In this document: positions 55,586 to 64,000 of the stretch, one piece after another
Position numbering within the stretch: position 1 is the stretch's first letter
Layout: each line of letters opens with the position of its first letter
The notes under the pieces: generated by a model
The model's input: only the letters and a program-made list of their open reading frames with translations
Database searches by the model: none
What the model was told of the DNA's origin: nothing
DNA from: Shimia sp. SK013
GTDB taxonomy: Bacteria; Pseudomonadota; Alphaproteobacteria; Rhodobacterales; Rhodobacteraceae
Direction of reading: 5' to 3'
Assembly (NCBI RefSeq): GCF_001292625.1
Contig: NZ_LAJH01000011.1
Location: 124,001 to 188,000 of the forward strand
DNA: 64,000 nucleotides
Program-made: the position numbers and the translations under genes

Positions 55586-56365
55586 ATGGCGCGCCCCGTC
55601 GTCGGTATCATCGGCAACCAATATCTGATCAACGACCAATACCCTGCCCATGCTGGCGGAGAGATGAATTCAGAAGCGATTTCAGGCGTTTCGGGCTGTA
55701 TGCCGTTGCTGGTTCCGGCGGACCCGCGGTTTGTATCGATCGACGAGTTGATGCAGACATGTGACGGCTTTCTGCTGACCGGCGGTCGCCCCAATGTTCA
55801 CCCCGAAGAATATGGCGAAGCCGCCACCGAGGCGCATGGTGCATTTGATCGGGCACGTGACTCGATTGTTTTGCCCTTGGTGCGGGCCTGCGTTGAAAAC
55901 GGACAGCCGTTCTTTGGAATTTGTCGGGGGTTTCAAGAGGTTAACGTCGCGATGGGCGGCTCTCTTTATCCCGAAATCAGAGATCTTCCGGGACGTGACA
56001 ACCACCGCATGCCTCCTGATGGCACGCTGGAGGAGAAGTTTGCGTTGCGCCACAAAGTAGCGTTTTCCAAAGAGGGTGTGTTTCACAAGCTGTTTGGCGC
56101 GCCCGAGGTGATGACCAACACTTTGCACGGCCAAGGCATCAAGCGCGCGGGCAGCCGTGTGGTTGTCGACGGATACGCGCCGGATGGCACGCCTGAGGCG
56201 ATCTTTATCGAGGGTGCGCCGGGGTTCACTTTGTCGGTGCAATGGCATCCGGAATGGGACGCGGCCAATGATCCGGTCAGCCGCCCATTGTTTGAAGCGT
56301 TTGGGCAGGCGGTGCATGCCTGGGCCGAAGGGAAGCGAGCGGTGTCGGTGCTTAAATCCGCGTAA
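55586..56365 (+). CDS. Class I glutamine amidotransferase-like hydrolase (peptidase C26)
   Basis: A 259-residue gamma-glutamyl-gamma-aminobutyrate hydrolase-like protein. The nucleophile is in PFFGICRGFQEVNV, the catalytic histidine and glutamate in VQWHPEWDA, and GFLLTGGRPNVHPEEYG is the family's N-terminal block. It hydrolyses gamma-glutamyl amide bonds, for instance in putrescine use, but the neighbours do not point to that path. AGAGG precedes the ATG. An 11-bp repeat follows the stop. Confidence 0.88.
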   Translation: MARPVVGIIGNQYLINDQYPAHAGGEMNSEAISGVSGCMPLLVPADPRFVSIDELMQTCDGFLLTGGRPNVHPEEYGEAATEAHGAFDRARDSIVLPLVRACVENGQPFFGICRGFQEVNVAMGGSLYPEIRDLPGRDNHRMPPDGTLEEKFALRHKVAFSKEGVFHKLFGAPEVMTNTLHGQGIKRAGSRVVVDGYAPDGTPEAIFIEGAPGFTLSVQWHPEWDAANDPVSRPLFEAFGQAVHAWAEGKRAVSVLKSA

Positions 56366-56377
56366 AACCGGTTTCTG

Positions 56378-56410
56378 TATCGCGTCGGTATTGCGACGGT
56401 TTCGCGACAG
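56378..56410. repeat. 11-bp tandem repeat block downstream of the C26 gene
   Basis: Three units: TATCGCGTCGG, TATTGCGACGG, TTTCGCGACAG. It shares 21 identical bases with the block behind xdhC at 517-537. It lies between convergent genes, as does the first copy. Confidence 0.6.
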
Positions 56411-56470
56411 TTTCAGAAATCGGGCTTTGGAGCCGGTTTTTTGGCGTCGCCATGCCGCCGGTTTGTTGGC

Positions 56471-57157
56471 TCAGAACACTTGCAAGCCCAGTTGTCCCAA
56501 AAGGGTTGCAGCCTGTTGTTTGGAGATCGTGGCCCCTTTGAAACGGCGCATGTCGGTCAACATGATCCCGCCCAAATCAGCGCCTCGCAAGTCAGCGTTT
56601 TCAAATCGGCTGTCCACCAGGTGCGTGTTGCGCAGCGAACAGTCTTCTAAAACGGCGTCCCGAAAATCGCAGCGGTTCATGTTGGCGTCCGAGAAATCCA
56701 CACGTTTGAGAGTCATTTTTCGAAATGAAAACCTTGGCAAGACGGCGAGATGGAACAGCACTTTCTCCAGCGTTACGCCTATGGCCTGGGCTTCGCTGAG
56801 GTCGGCGCCTGTCATCTTGCAATTGCGGATTGTGCAATGGGTGAGCTTGGTGCCGCGAAGATTGGCGTTGCTATAATCGCCGCCCGAGATCAAAGCGTCC
56901 GTCAGATCGGCGCCTTGCAAGACGATGTTGCCAGCACGGCAGCCCTTGAGCGTGGCTTCTTCTAGCGTTGCACCCTTGAACGATGCGCCTGTCAGGTTAC
57001 AGGTCTCAAAACTCCATCCTGTGAAATCAAGTTCGGCCAGGTCGGTGCCGTGCAGGTCGCAATTGGTCAAGTGATAGGGATCGCCTGTGCGGCTGGCCTG
57101 CGCCATCTCTGAGTAAGACAGTTTGCGATCACAGAGTGTGCGGTTTTCAGATGACAC
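56471..57157 (-). CDS. Pentapeptide repeat protein
   Basis: A 228-residue protein with about 25 A(D/N)LxX-type units from residue 30 on, such as CNLTGASFKGATLEEATL and ADLTDALISGGDYSNANL. These form a right-handed quadrilateral beta-helix. A partial break near residues 130-145 (VLFHLAVLPRFSFRKM) may be a loop or kink. Members include Qnr-like DNA gyrase mimics, but the function cannot be assigned here. The GTG at 57157 has GGAG nine bases upstream; the frame continues to 57253 without a site. Confidence 0.85.
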   Translation of the reverse strand: MSSENRTLCDRKLSYSEMAQASRTGDPYHLTNCDLHGTDLAELDFTGWSFETCNLTGASFKGATLEEATLKGCRAGNIVLQGADLTDALISGGDYSNANLRGTKLTHCTIRNCKMTGADLSEAQAIGVTLEKVLFHLAVLPRFSFRKMTLKRVDFSDANMNRCDFRDAVLEDCSLRNTHLVDSRFENADLRGADLGGIMLTDMRRFKGATISKQQAATLLGQLGLQVF

Positions 57158-57311
57158 CGGAGGTCTCCTTCGGGCGCGATTTAGCGACAGAGTTGTTGCA
57201 TTGGTACGCAAGAACCGCAGGAGAGAGAAGGGCATTCCGAGCGTGTGCGGCAACGGTGCACAGCCGTTGGATCAGAACCCCAACACGATGTGAAAGGGCT
57301 CTGACCGAGAA

Positions 57312-58064
57312 TTACATTTCGCCGCCGGAAACCTGCACCATCTGACCACGCACCGAGTCAGCCAAATCTGAACACAGGTACATGGCAGCGTGGGCCACTT
57401 CTTCGGGTTTGATCAGGCGACCATGCGGGTTCACGCCGACCATCATGTGGCGGGCTTCTTCCTCGGTACAGCCGGTGCGCGCCATGATGCTTTCGATGTT
57501 CTGATCGATGATCGCTGTTTCCACATAGGCCGGGCAGATCGAGTTAAAGGTGATCGGCTTGCGCGCATAGTCCGCCGCCAGCGATTTGATCATCCCGTTC
57601 ACCGCATGTTTGGAGGTGGAATAGGCTGGACCCCCTTTGAGACCACGCAGGCCGGCGATGGACGAAATCACCATGACGCGGCCCCAATCGGTCTGGTTCA
57701 TCGACTTTAGGCTTTCGCGGATTGTCAGGAAGACGCCGTCGATGTTGATGGACATCATATTGCGCCAGAATGCCATGTCGGTTTTGTGCAGGGCGCGGCC
57801 TTCGGCGATGCCGGCGTTGGCGACGCAGATCTGGATGGGACCACGGGCGGCCACAGCCGCCGCGACGCCGTCCACAACCGACGCCTCTTCGGCCACATCC
57901 ATCGCCAGCGGGTGGATGTTGTCGGTGGCGGCGTCTTGCAACACCTCAAGGCGGCGACCAGTGATGGTGACGTGCGCGCCCTCAGCTGCCAGAGCCTGAG
58001 CGATTGCCAGACCGATGCCTGTGCCGCCGCCGGTGACCAGTGCGTGTTTGCCGTTCAAAGACAT
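57312..58064 (-). CDS. Short-chain dehydrogenase/reductase (SDR)
   Basis: A 250-residue classical SDR. The NAD(P) motif is VTGGGTGIGLAIA, the NAG motif ANAGIAEG, and the catalytic Ser-Tyr-Lys are in VISSIAGL and AYSTSKHAVNG. It resembles 3-hydroxybutyrate or 3-oxoacyl reductases in overall pattern; the substrate is unknown. GGGAG precedes the ATG. About 290 bp of non-coding sequence lie upstream before the divergent ICMT-like gene. Confidence 0.88.
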   Translation of the reverse strand: MSLNGKHALVTGGGTGIGLAIAQALAAEGAHVTITGRRLEVLQDAATDNIHPLAMDVAEEASVVDGVAAAVAARGPIQICVANAGIAEGRALHKTDMAFWRNMMSINIDGVFLTIRESLKSMNQTDWGRVMVISSIAGLRGLKGGPAYSTSKHAVNGMIKSLAADYARKPITFNSICPAYVETAIIDQNIESIMARTGCTEEEARHMMVGVNPHGRLIKPEEVAHAAMYLCSDLADSVRGQMVQVSGGEM

Positions 58065-58355
58065 GGTGTTCTCCCTTGTTCTGTTGTGTGCAGGATGGGC
58101 CGCACGGGCAGGGGAGACAAGCGGATCCTAAGGCAAACGCCGCGCCGTCACTTTCTGTTGCATTGCGTGTGTTCCGCAGCTGGATCGTTGCGCGAACGAT
58201 GTCCCAAGCGATGCAAAAGTGCAGTCTTTCTGTCCTTTTTGACCCATGGGGCGTTTTGTGCCGTTGCGTCAGGGTAAAACATCGTTACACCAGTCGAGAC
58301 GCCACGCGGCGCATCAGGTGCACGAAGCGCCGCAAGCCAGTAGGGGAGCCTGTGC

Positions 58356-58820
58356 ATGACCGAGACCCGGAGTCGGCCGTTTGATTTGCCGCCTGTCTGG
58401 CTTGTTCTGGCACTGGCTGTGGCTTGGGGTCAGGCGCAGTATTTTTCTTTTGGATTGTCGTTTGGTCCGGTTTGGGCAGATCTGCTTGGCGGGTTGCTGG
58501 TGGGTGGCGGCATCGTTTTGATGGCGCTGGCCGTGTACGAAATGCGCCGTCAGAAAACCACGTTTCACCCACATCACGAAAGCGCACGGCTGGTTCAATC
58601 CGGAATTTTCAGCCGCTCGCGCAATCCGATCTATCTGGGCGATATGATGGTTCTGGCTGGGATGATCCTTTATTGGGACGCGGTTCTAGCCTTGCCGCTG
58701 GTGCCGCTGTTTTTGTGGCTTCTGGAGCGGCGCTTTGTCATTCCCGAGGAAAACCGCCTGCGCCGCACGTTTCGCATGGAATTCGCCAAATACAGCGAAA
58801 AAGTCAGGCGCTGGGTGTGA
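58356..58820 (+). CDS. Isoprenylcysteine carboxyl methyltransferase-like membrane protein
   Basis: A 154-residue protein with about four membrane segments. The C-terminal block RNPIYLGDMMVLAGM followed by EENRLRRTFRMEFAKYSEKVRRW is the ICMT/PEMT-type signature, where S-adenosylmethionine binds. Bacterial members methylate unknown lipids or small molecules. GGGAG precedes the ATG. Confidence 0.83.
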   Translation: MTETRSRPFDLPPVWLVLALAVAWGQAQYFSFGLSFGPVWADLLGGLLVGGGIVLMALAVYEMRRQKTTFHPHHESARLVQSGIFSRSRNPIYLGDMMVLAGMILYWDAVLALPLVPLFLWLLERRFVIPEENRLRRTFRMEFAKYSEKVRRWV

Positions 58821-58955
58821 TGCCGTTGCGTCGTAGAAACACGGGACGCACTCTGTTTGCTTGTGCAGCATCACGGGTGCCGTTAAAACTTTCTGCAAGT
58901 GCAGCGTTGTCTGCGTGAAATATTATTACTCCAACACCAGAGGGGGATAAGAAAG

Positions 58956-60527
58956 GTGAAAATCGGAACGCCAAAAGAGGTGTTTGAGGGAGAGAACCGG
59001 GTCGCGATGACTCCTGACTCTGCCAAACAACTCATGAAACTGGGCTATGAGTGTGCCGTCGAGGCGGGCGCTGGTGCCAATGCGGGCTTTACGGATGCCG
59101 CTTATGAAGCTGCTGGCGTCGAGGTCCTCAAGACCCCTGCCGCGCTTTGGAAAGCCAGCGACATCATTGCCAAAGTGCGCCAGCCGGATGCGGCGGAACT
59201 CAAGCGTTTGACCAAAGACAAGACGCTGATTTCGTTCTTCAATCCTGCGGGCAACGACGACGGCATGTCGGCGGCGAAAGCCAAGAAAGCCAACGTGATC
59301 GCCATGGAAATGGTGCCACGTATTTCGCGCGCACAGAAGATGGACGCGCTGTCGTCGATGGCAAACATCGCGGGCTACCGCGCTGTCATCGAAGCAGGCA
59401 ACAACTTTGGCCGCTTCTTTACGGGCCAGATCACCGCAGCCGGCAAAGTGCCGCCCGCGAAGGTTCTGGTCGTGGGTGCTGGCGTGGCTGGTTTGGCCGC
59501 AATTGGTACGTCCACGTCGTTGGGCGCGATCACGCTTGCGTTTGACGTGCGTCCCGAAGTGGCCGAGCAGGTTGAATCGATGGGCGCCGAGTTCGTCTAT
59601 CTCGATTTTGAGGAAGAGCAGGCCGATGGCGCGGCAACCGGTGGCTATGCTGCTGTGTCCAGCCCCGAGTTCCGCGAAGCCCAGCTTGCGAAGTTCCGCG
59701 AGCTGGCGCCCGAGGTGGACATCGTGATCACCACGGCGCTCATCCCCAACCGCGAAGCGCCGGAACTGTGGACCGAAGACATGGTCGCAGCGATGAAGCC
59801 GGGGTCGGTGATTGTCGATCTGGCAGCGGAAAAAGGCGGCAACTGTAAGCTGACCGTCATGGACGAGAAGATCGTGACCGAGAATGGCGTGACCATCATC
59901 GGCTATACCGACTTCCCAAGCCGTATGGCGTCGCAGGCATCCACGCTTTACGCGACCAACATCCGTCACATGATGACCGATTTGACCCCTGAAAAAGACG
60001 GTCAGATCAATCACGACATGGAAGATGACGTGATCCGTGGCGCGACTGTGACCTTTGAAGGTGACATTACGTTCCCGCCCCCCCCTCCGAAAGTGGCCGC
60101 GATTGCTGCCAAACCAAAAGAGGTTGTGCCGGAACTGACGCGTGAAGAACAGCTTGCGGCCGAAGCGGCTGCGTTCAAAGCACAGACCAAACAGCAGGTG
60201 ATGCTGCTGGGCGGTGGCGGTGCATTGATCCTTCTGTTGGGTCTGGTCGCGCCAGCAAGCTTTATGCAGCACTTTATCGTGTTTGTGTTGGCCTGTTTCG
60301 TGGGCTTCCAGGTGATCTGGGGCGTGGCACACAGCTTGCACACACCTTTGATGGCTGTGACCAACGCGATTTCGTCGATCATCATTCTTGGCGCGCTCAT
60401 GCAAGTGGGCTCCGGCAGTTGGTTGGTGATTGTGCTGGCGGGTCTGTCGATCTTTATGGCCGGGATTAACATCTTTGGCGGCTTCCTCGTCACACGGCGC
60501 ATGCTCGCCATGTTCCAGAAATCGTGA
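58956..60527 (+). CDS. pntA: NAD(P) transhydrogenase subunit alpha
   Basis: A 523-residue full-length alpha subunit. Residues 1-370 are the NAD(H)-binding domain I ([20 protein letters not shown], Rossmann turn [14 protein letters not shown]). After a Pro-rich linker, four membrane segments follow (from about 420), so the PntAA and PntAB parts are joined. With PntB it uses the proton gradient to make NADPH from NADH. The start is a GTG after AGGGGG. pntB follows after 14 bases. Confidence 0.95.
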   Translation: MKIGTPKEVFEGENRVAMTPDSAKQLMKLGYECAVEAGAGANAGFTDAAYEAAGVEVLKTPAALWKASDIIAKVRQPDAAELKRLTKDKTLISFFNPAGNDDGMSAAKAKKANVIAMEMVPRISRAQKMDALSSMANIAGYRAVIEAGNNFGRFFTGQITAAGKVPPAKVLVVGAGVAGLAAIGTSTSLGAITLAFDVRPEVAEQVESMGAEFVYLDFEEEQADGAATGGYAAVSSPEFREAQLAKFRELAPEVDIVITTALIPNREAPELWTEDMVAAMKPGSVIVDLAAEKGGNCKLTVMDEKIVTENGVTIIGYTDFPSRMASQASTLYATNIRHMMTDLTPEKDGQINHDMEDDVIRGATVTFEGDITFPPPPPKVAAIAAKPKEVVPELTREEQLAAEAAAFKAQTKQQVMLLGGGGALILLLGLVAPASFMQHFIVFVLACFVGFQVIWGVAHSLHTPLMAVTNAISSIIILGALMQVGSGSWLVIVLAGLSIFMAGINIFGGFLVTRRMLAMFQKS

Positions 60528-60541
60528 AGGAGTAGAGAGCA

Positions 60542-61975
60542 ATGGAATTTGGATTCACAACTGCCGCATATGTTGTCGCGGCTGTTCTCTTCATCTTGTC
60601 GCTGGGCGGCCTGAACAATCAGGAAAGCGCAAAGCGGGCGGTGTGGTATGGCATCACTGGCATGGGCCTTGCGGTCTTTGCCACGTTGATTGGTCCCGGC
60701 TCCGGTCTGTGGCTGCTGTCGCTGCTGCTGATCGCGGGTGGTGGTATGATTGGTTACCAACTGGCATCCAAGGTCGAGATGACCCAGATGCCCGAATTGG
60801 TGGCTGGCATGCACGCGCTTGTTGGTCTGGCGGCTGTTTTTGTCGGCTTTAACGCGCATTTGGAACTCGGCAATGTTGCCGCAATGGACGATGCCGCCAA
60901 AAAGGCGCTCGACGGTTTTGCGGCACTTCTGGCCAAGAAAAACGCAGTCGAGGTAGGCATCCTGCGGGTTGAACTCGCCTTGGGTGTTTGGATTGGAGCT
61001 GTGACGTTCACAGGCTCCGTGATTGCCTATGGCAAACTCTCGGGCAAAGTGTCTTCCAATGCGGAAAAACTGCCTGGCGGCCATCTGTTGAACGCAGGTG
61101 CCGCGACGATCTCGGTGCTGTGCTTGATTTGGTACCTCAACGGCGGCGCCTTCTTGCCGCTGCTGATCCTGACGCTGGCGGCGCTGTTCATCGGCTATCA
61201 CCTGATCATGGGCATCGGTGGTGCGGACATGCCGGTGGTTGTGTCGATGCTGAACAGCTACTCCGGTTGGGCCGCGGCGGCGATCGGCTTCTCGCTTGGC
61301 AACGATCTGTTGATCGTGGTTGGCGCGCTGGTGGGGTCCTCGGGGGCGATCCTGAGCTACATCATGTGCAAAGCGATGAACCGCAGCTTTGTGTCGGTGA
61401 TCTTGGGCGGCTTTGGCGGCGCGTCTGGTCCTGCAATGGAAGTCGAAGGCGAGCAAATCGCAATTGAGGCTGACGGTGTTGCAGCAGCGCTTGATGATGC
61501 GGACAGCGTTGTCATCATTCCGGGTTACGGAATGGCAGTGGCTCAGGCACAGCAGAACGTGGCTGAGCTGACACGTCGTCTGCGCGCCAAGGGCAAGACC
61601 GTGCGCTTTGCGATCCACCCTGTTGCGGGTCGTCTGCCCGGTCACATGAACGTGCTCTTGGCAGAAGCCAAAGTGCCTTATGACATCGTGCTGGAAATGG
61701 ACGAGATCAACGATGACTTCCCGGAAACGGACGTCGCCATCGTGATCGGTTCCAACGACATCGTGAACCCTGCGGCACAAGAAGACCCCAACAGCCCCAT
61801 CGCCGGCATGCCGGTTCTGGAGTGCTGGAAGGCGAAACAGGTGTTTGTCTCCAAACGTGGTCAGGGCACCGGTTATTCCGGTATCGAGAACCCGCTGTTC
61901 TTCAAAGAGAACACGCGCATGTTCTATGGTGATGCGAAAGCCAGCCTCGACAAGCTGTTGGGCATGATCGACTGA
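60542..61975 (+). CDS. pntB: NAD(P) transhydrogenase subunit beta
   Basis: A 477-residue subunit. The N-terminal 270 residues hold eight or nine membrane helices; the C-terminal domain III binds NADP(H) with [15 protein letters not shown], the fingerprint of this family, and [30 protein letters not shown] precedes the ATG. A terminator lies 26 bases after the stop. Confidence 0.96.
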   Translation: MEFGFTTAAYVVAAVLFILSLGGLNNQESAKRAVWYGITGMGLAVFATLIGPGSGLWLLSLLLIAGGGMIGYQLASKVEMTQMPELVAGMHALVGLAAVFVGFNAHLELGNVAAMDDAAKKALDGFAALLAKKNAVEVGILRVELALGVWIGAVTFTGSVIAYGKLSGKVSSNAEKLPGGHLLNAGAATISVLCLIWYLNGGAFLPLLILTLAALFIGYHLIMGIGGADMPVVVSMLNSYSGWAAAAIGFSLGNDLLIVVGALVGSSGAILSYIMCKAMNRSFVSVILGGFGGASGPAMEVEGEQIAIEADGVAAALDDADSVVIIPGYGMAVAQAQQNVAELTRRLRAKGKTVRFAIHPVAGRLPGHMNVLLAEAKVPYDIVLEMDEINDDFPETDVAIVIGSNDIVNPAAQEDPNSPIAGMPVLECWKAKQVFVSKRGQGTGYSGIENPLFFKENTRMFYGDAKASLDKLLGMID

Positions 61976-62001
61976 TCTTAGGGTTACAAAACGTCAAGAG
62001 A

Positions 62002-62027
62002 GGCGCTCCTGCGGGGGCGCCTTTTTT
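62002..62027 (+). terminator. Intrinsic terminator of pntAB
   Basis: GGCGCTCC pairs with GGGGCGCC (one T-G pair) around TGCG, followed by six T. Confidence 0.9.
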
Positions 62028-62050
62028 GTTCCCGAAATACCTCGGGGACG

Positions 62051-62126
62051 GGGGCGGCGCCCCGGTCGCGCGCAGCGCGAGATAGGCTCCCGGCGCAGCC
62101 GGGAGCCCGGCCCAACGGCTTTGCCG
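62051..62126. repeat. Array of four GC-rich palindromes
   Basis: In order: GGGGC/GCCCC, TCGCGC/GCGCGA with loop GCA, GGCTCCCGGC/GCCGGGAGCC with loop GCA, and CGGC/GCCG with loop TTT. All arms pair perfectly. It lies between the pntAB terminator and the DUF3422 gene, and resembles a REP/BIME-type intergenic element. Confidence 0.65.
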
Positions 62127-62258
62127 GCGGGAGGGTTTGGTTTTAAAGCAAAAATTGCGCTCGGTATACCGCGGTATTCCACTAAGTCATTGATAACTAT
62201 ATATTCTTTACAGGCTTCCGGGCGCGCGCTATCGTTTGGCAACCTTGGAGCCTTTGCT

Positions 62259-63539
62259 ATGCCCCCGATTGACGACCACCCTTTGCGCTACAAGCTGGCC
62301 AATGAGCTGCACGCGCGGCCGTTTCCGACTTTGGAGGCGCCGGCCACCGCCGTCTTTCTGGCGCTGCGCACGTCGGTTGATGTTATCGGACAGTCCCGAG
62401 ATGCCGAGTTGGCACATTTACAAGATCTGTTGGACCGGTTTGGCGCCCATCATCCGCAACCGGGTGCCACGCATTTTTCCTGCGACATCGGACGCCATCG
62501 GCTCAAATGGGAAATGCACGCCGAGTTTGTGACTTTCACCGTGTTCATCGACCGGCTGAGTACGCGGCCGTTTGATCCGGCGGATTTTGAGGTCTTTCCC
62601 GAAGACTGGCTAGAGGCTGCGCCAGGCAAGCGCATCACCTCGGCGCTTATTCGCGTGGACCGGATGCGCGACGCCGACAAGACACATGAAGAGCTCGCAA
62701 GCTGGTTCGTGCCTGAAAGCATCGCCATGAGCCACGTTCTGGACCAGTCCTGCCTTGTGGCGACGGATTTCCGGATTGACGCGGCAGGGCATCAGCGCAT
62801 GGCGCTTTTTGTCTCGGACGGCACCGGGCAGCGGCGCGTGGGGCGCGTGGTGCAAAGACTGTGTGAGATCGAGACATATAAATCGATGTCGATGCTGGGA
62901 TATTTCAGGGTGAAATCCTTTGCGCCCAAGCTGGGCCAGCTGGAGGCCGAGGTGGCCGACCTGATGGGCCACCTGCGCAGCAGCGACGAGAACCCCGATC
63001 AGACGTTGGAGCGCTTGCTGGATTTGTCGGGGGAGCTGGAAAAGTTGATTGCGGACACATCCTTTAGGTTTGGCGCGACCGAAGCCTATGAGGCGATTGT
63101 GCATCAGCGCATCACAGTGCTGCGCGAGGAGCGGTTTATGGGGCGCCAAACTTTGGGTGAGTTCATGTCCCGCCGGTATGATCCTGCGATGCGCACCGTG
63201 ACGTCCACCAAGTCGCGGATGATGTCACTTGCGGATCGGGCCGGGCGGGCAGGGCAGCTGTTGCGCACCAAGGTCGAGGTGGCGCGCTCGGCGCAAAACC
63301 AGAGTTTGCTTGAAAGCATGGACCGACGGGCGGATCTGGCCCTGCGCCTGCAGGAAACTGTCGAGGGGCTGTCGGTGGTGGCAATCAGTTATTACGCGGT
63401 CTCGTTGGCGGGGTATCTGGTCTATCCGCTGGCCGGCCCACTGGGCGTCAGCAAGGGCATCATGACGGCCGCGATCACCTTGCCGGTGGTGCTGACGGTC
63501 TGGTGGCTGGTGCGGCGGATCAAATCGCGGATGCAGTAG
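62259..63539 (+). CDS. DUF3422 family membrane protein
   Basis: A 426-residue protein of the DUF3422 family: DHPLRYKLANELHARPFP at the N-terminus, a helical middle (LEAEVADLMGHLRSSDENPD) and two C-terminal membrane segments (about 370-415) ending in RRIKSRMQ. Function is unknown; the arrangement suggests a membrane-anchored cytoplasmic domain. GGAG lies nine bases before the ATG at 62259; the frame extends upstream but has no site and crosses the palindrome array. Confidence 0.87.
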   Translation: MPPIDDHPLRYKLANELHARPFPTLEAPATAVFLALRTSVDVIGQSRDAELAHLQDLLDRFGAHHPQPGATHFSCDIGRHRLKWEMHAEFVTFTVFIDRLSTRPFDPADFEVFPEDWLEAAPGKRITSALIRVDRMRDADKTHEELASWFVPESIAMSHVLDQSCLVATDFRIDAAGHQRMALFVSDGTGQRRVGRVVQRLCEIETYKSMSMLGYFRVKSFAPKLGQLEAEVADLMGHLRSSDENPDQTLERLLDLSGELEKLIADTSFRFGATEAYEAIVHQRITVLREERFMGRQTLGEFMSRRYDPAMRTVTSTKSRMMSLADRAGRAGQLLRTKVEVARSAQNQSLLESMDRRADLALRLQETVEGLSVVAISYYAVSLAGYLVYPLAGPLGVSKGIMTAAITLPVVLTVWWLVRRIKSRMQ

Positions 63540-63719
63540 GGCTGTCTTGGGGCGGGGGGGCCGGGCGCCACCAAAGCAAAGCTTTGGAAATAGGGAAACA
63601 TTTGAGTGTTCAGGTCACATTGAGTGTCGGCTTTGCGGGACTTTGCCGCCGTCCGAGGTGGTCAAGAGAATGGCTCCTTCCCCGACTGGCACACCTACAA
63701 CGACCCAAATTGGTTAGGA

Positions 63720-63902
63720 TCAGAGCAAGCCCTCGAAGGATTTGGTTTCGGTCTGTTCTGCTTCCTCGGTGTAGGCCCAAAAATGTGTTGTGAGAGAACG
63801 CCAGAATGTCCTACCAGCAGTAGCTTTGTTGTCTGATTGCGAAACTTCTTTGTGGGTTTGCGTATGGATGTTAGCGTTTGCGAGGGTTGCTGAGAGTTTC
63901 AT
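63720..63902 (-). CDS. Small hypothetical protein
   Basis: A 60-residue frame beginning MKLSATLANANIHTQTHKEV and ending ETKSFEGLL, with TFWRSLTTHFWAYTEEAEQ as its only hydrophobic part. A good GGAG lies eight bases before the ATG at 63902. No domain is recognised. It stands alone at the window's right end, on the minus strand, in sequence more AT-rich than the neighbours. Confidence 0.5.
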   Translation of the reverse strand: MKLSATLANANIHTQTHKEVSQSDNKATAGRTFWRSLTTHFWAYTEEAEQTETKSFEGLL

Positions 63903-64000
63903 GCTGGTCTCCGTGGGTTGTGATGTAACCAAACTACTGACCCGTATAAATGAGCGCTTGAACGGGATATTATTGATGCATTGCCAGTCCGTGAATTTTG

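Noticed and set aside
58926-61780. Two frames of over 500 codons on the minus strand
   Set aside because: Both lie antisense to pntA and pntB, are rich in His, Arg and Gln with no domain pattern, and have no ribosome site.
1-64000. CRISPR array, prophage, insertion sequence or rRNA operon
   Set aside because: No regularly spaced repeats, transposase or phage structural genes, or rRNA sequence were recognised.

Overview
The window reads as chromosome of a marine-type alphaproteobacterium of the Rhodobacterales (Roseobacter group). This is an inference from gene content and organisation: a ring-epoxidase phenylacetate pathway with a TetR regulator, aerobic CobS/CobT cobaltochelatase, a napFDAGHBC operon under an FNR-type box, a full-length PntA/PntB transhydrogenase, and several proteins that I associate with this group (DUF3422 protein, J-domain protein with an N-terminal Cys/His cluster, 434-residue helical protein). 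The sequence is GC-rich, densely coding, and has one tRNA gene. I see no prophage, transposase, CRISPR array or plasmid function.

Layout. 1-5.4 kb: the end of xdhC, a two-gene oxidoreductase/DUF1801 operon, and a selenium pair (a flavoprotein-SelD fusion converging on mnmH). 5.5-15.6 kb: phenylacetate catabolism in two blocks, paaZ divergent from paaI-paaK-TetR, then thiolase-paaABCDE on the minus strand, with a small exported protein between them. 15.6-22.4 kb: periplasmic nitrate reductase operon napFDAGHBC, ending in a terminator. 22.4-25.0 kb: MarR-kynA-kynU, tryptophan to anthranilate. 25-32.5 kb: FemAB-like acyltransferase, a tiny membrane protein, tRNA-Gly(UCC), an ABC exporter, an acyl-CoA synthetase, glycerol kinase and a PhnA-like protein. 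32.5-37.6 kb: dtd, cobT and cobS on the minus strand, with a two-gene membrane module (YiaW/YiaV type) of opposite orientation between cobS and cobT. 37.9-46.5 kb: exported MBL hydrolase, exported MsrB, a response regulator lacking its phosphoacceptor Asp and coupled to a 68-residue protein, an AraC regulator, two class III nucleotide cyclases (one with a periplasmic c-type heme motif), a J-domain protein and a thioesterase. 46.6-64 kb: mostly housekeeping genes (gatB, pepN, malate synthase G with a GlcG-like protein, C26 amidotransferase, pentapeptide protein, SDR, ICMT-like, pntAB, DUF3422) and two small or unknown genes.

How it works together. PaaK activates phenylacetate, PaaABC(D)E epoxidises the ring, PaaZ opens it, PaaI rescues stalled CoA esters and the thiolase finishes beta-oxidation. 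The TetR protein beside paaK probably binds the palindrome between paaZ and paaI. The nap operon supplies a periplasmic electron sink in low oxygen, fed by both NapC and NapGH. Malate synthase G and GlcG fit glyoxylate/glycolate use, and PntAB supplies NADPH.

I did not find a convincing wholly new multi-gene system. The items most worth a second look are the degenerate response regulator with its coupled small protein, the split cobS/cobT locus, the palindrome array written into the paaC/paaD junction, and an 11-bp-periodic repeat present downstream of two unrelated genes 56 kb apart.
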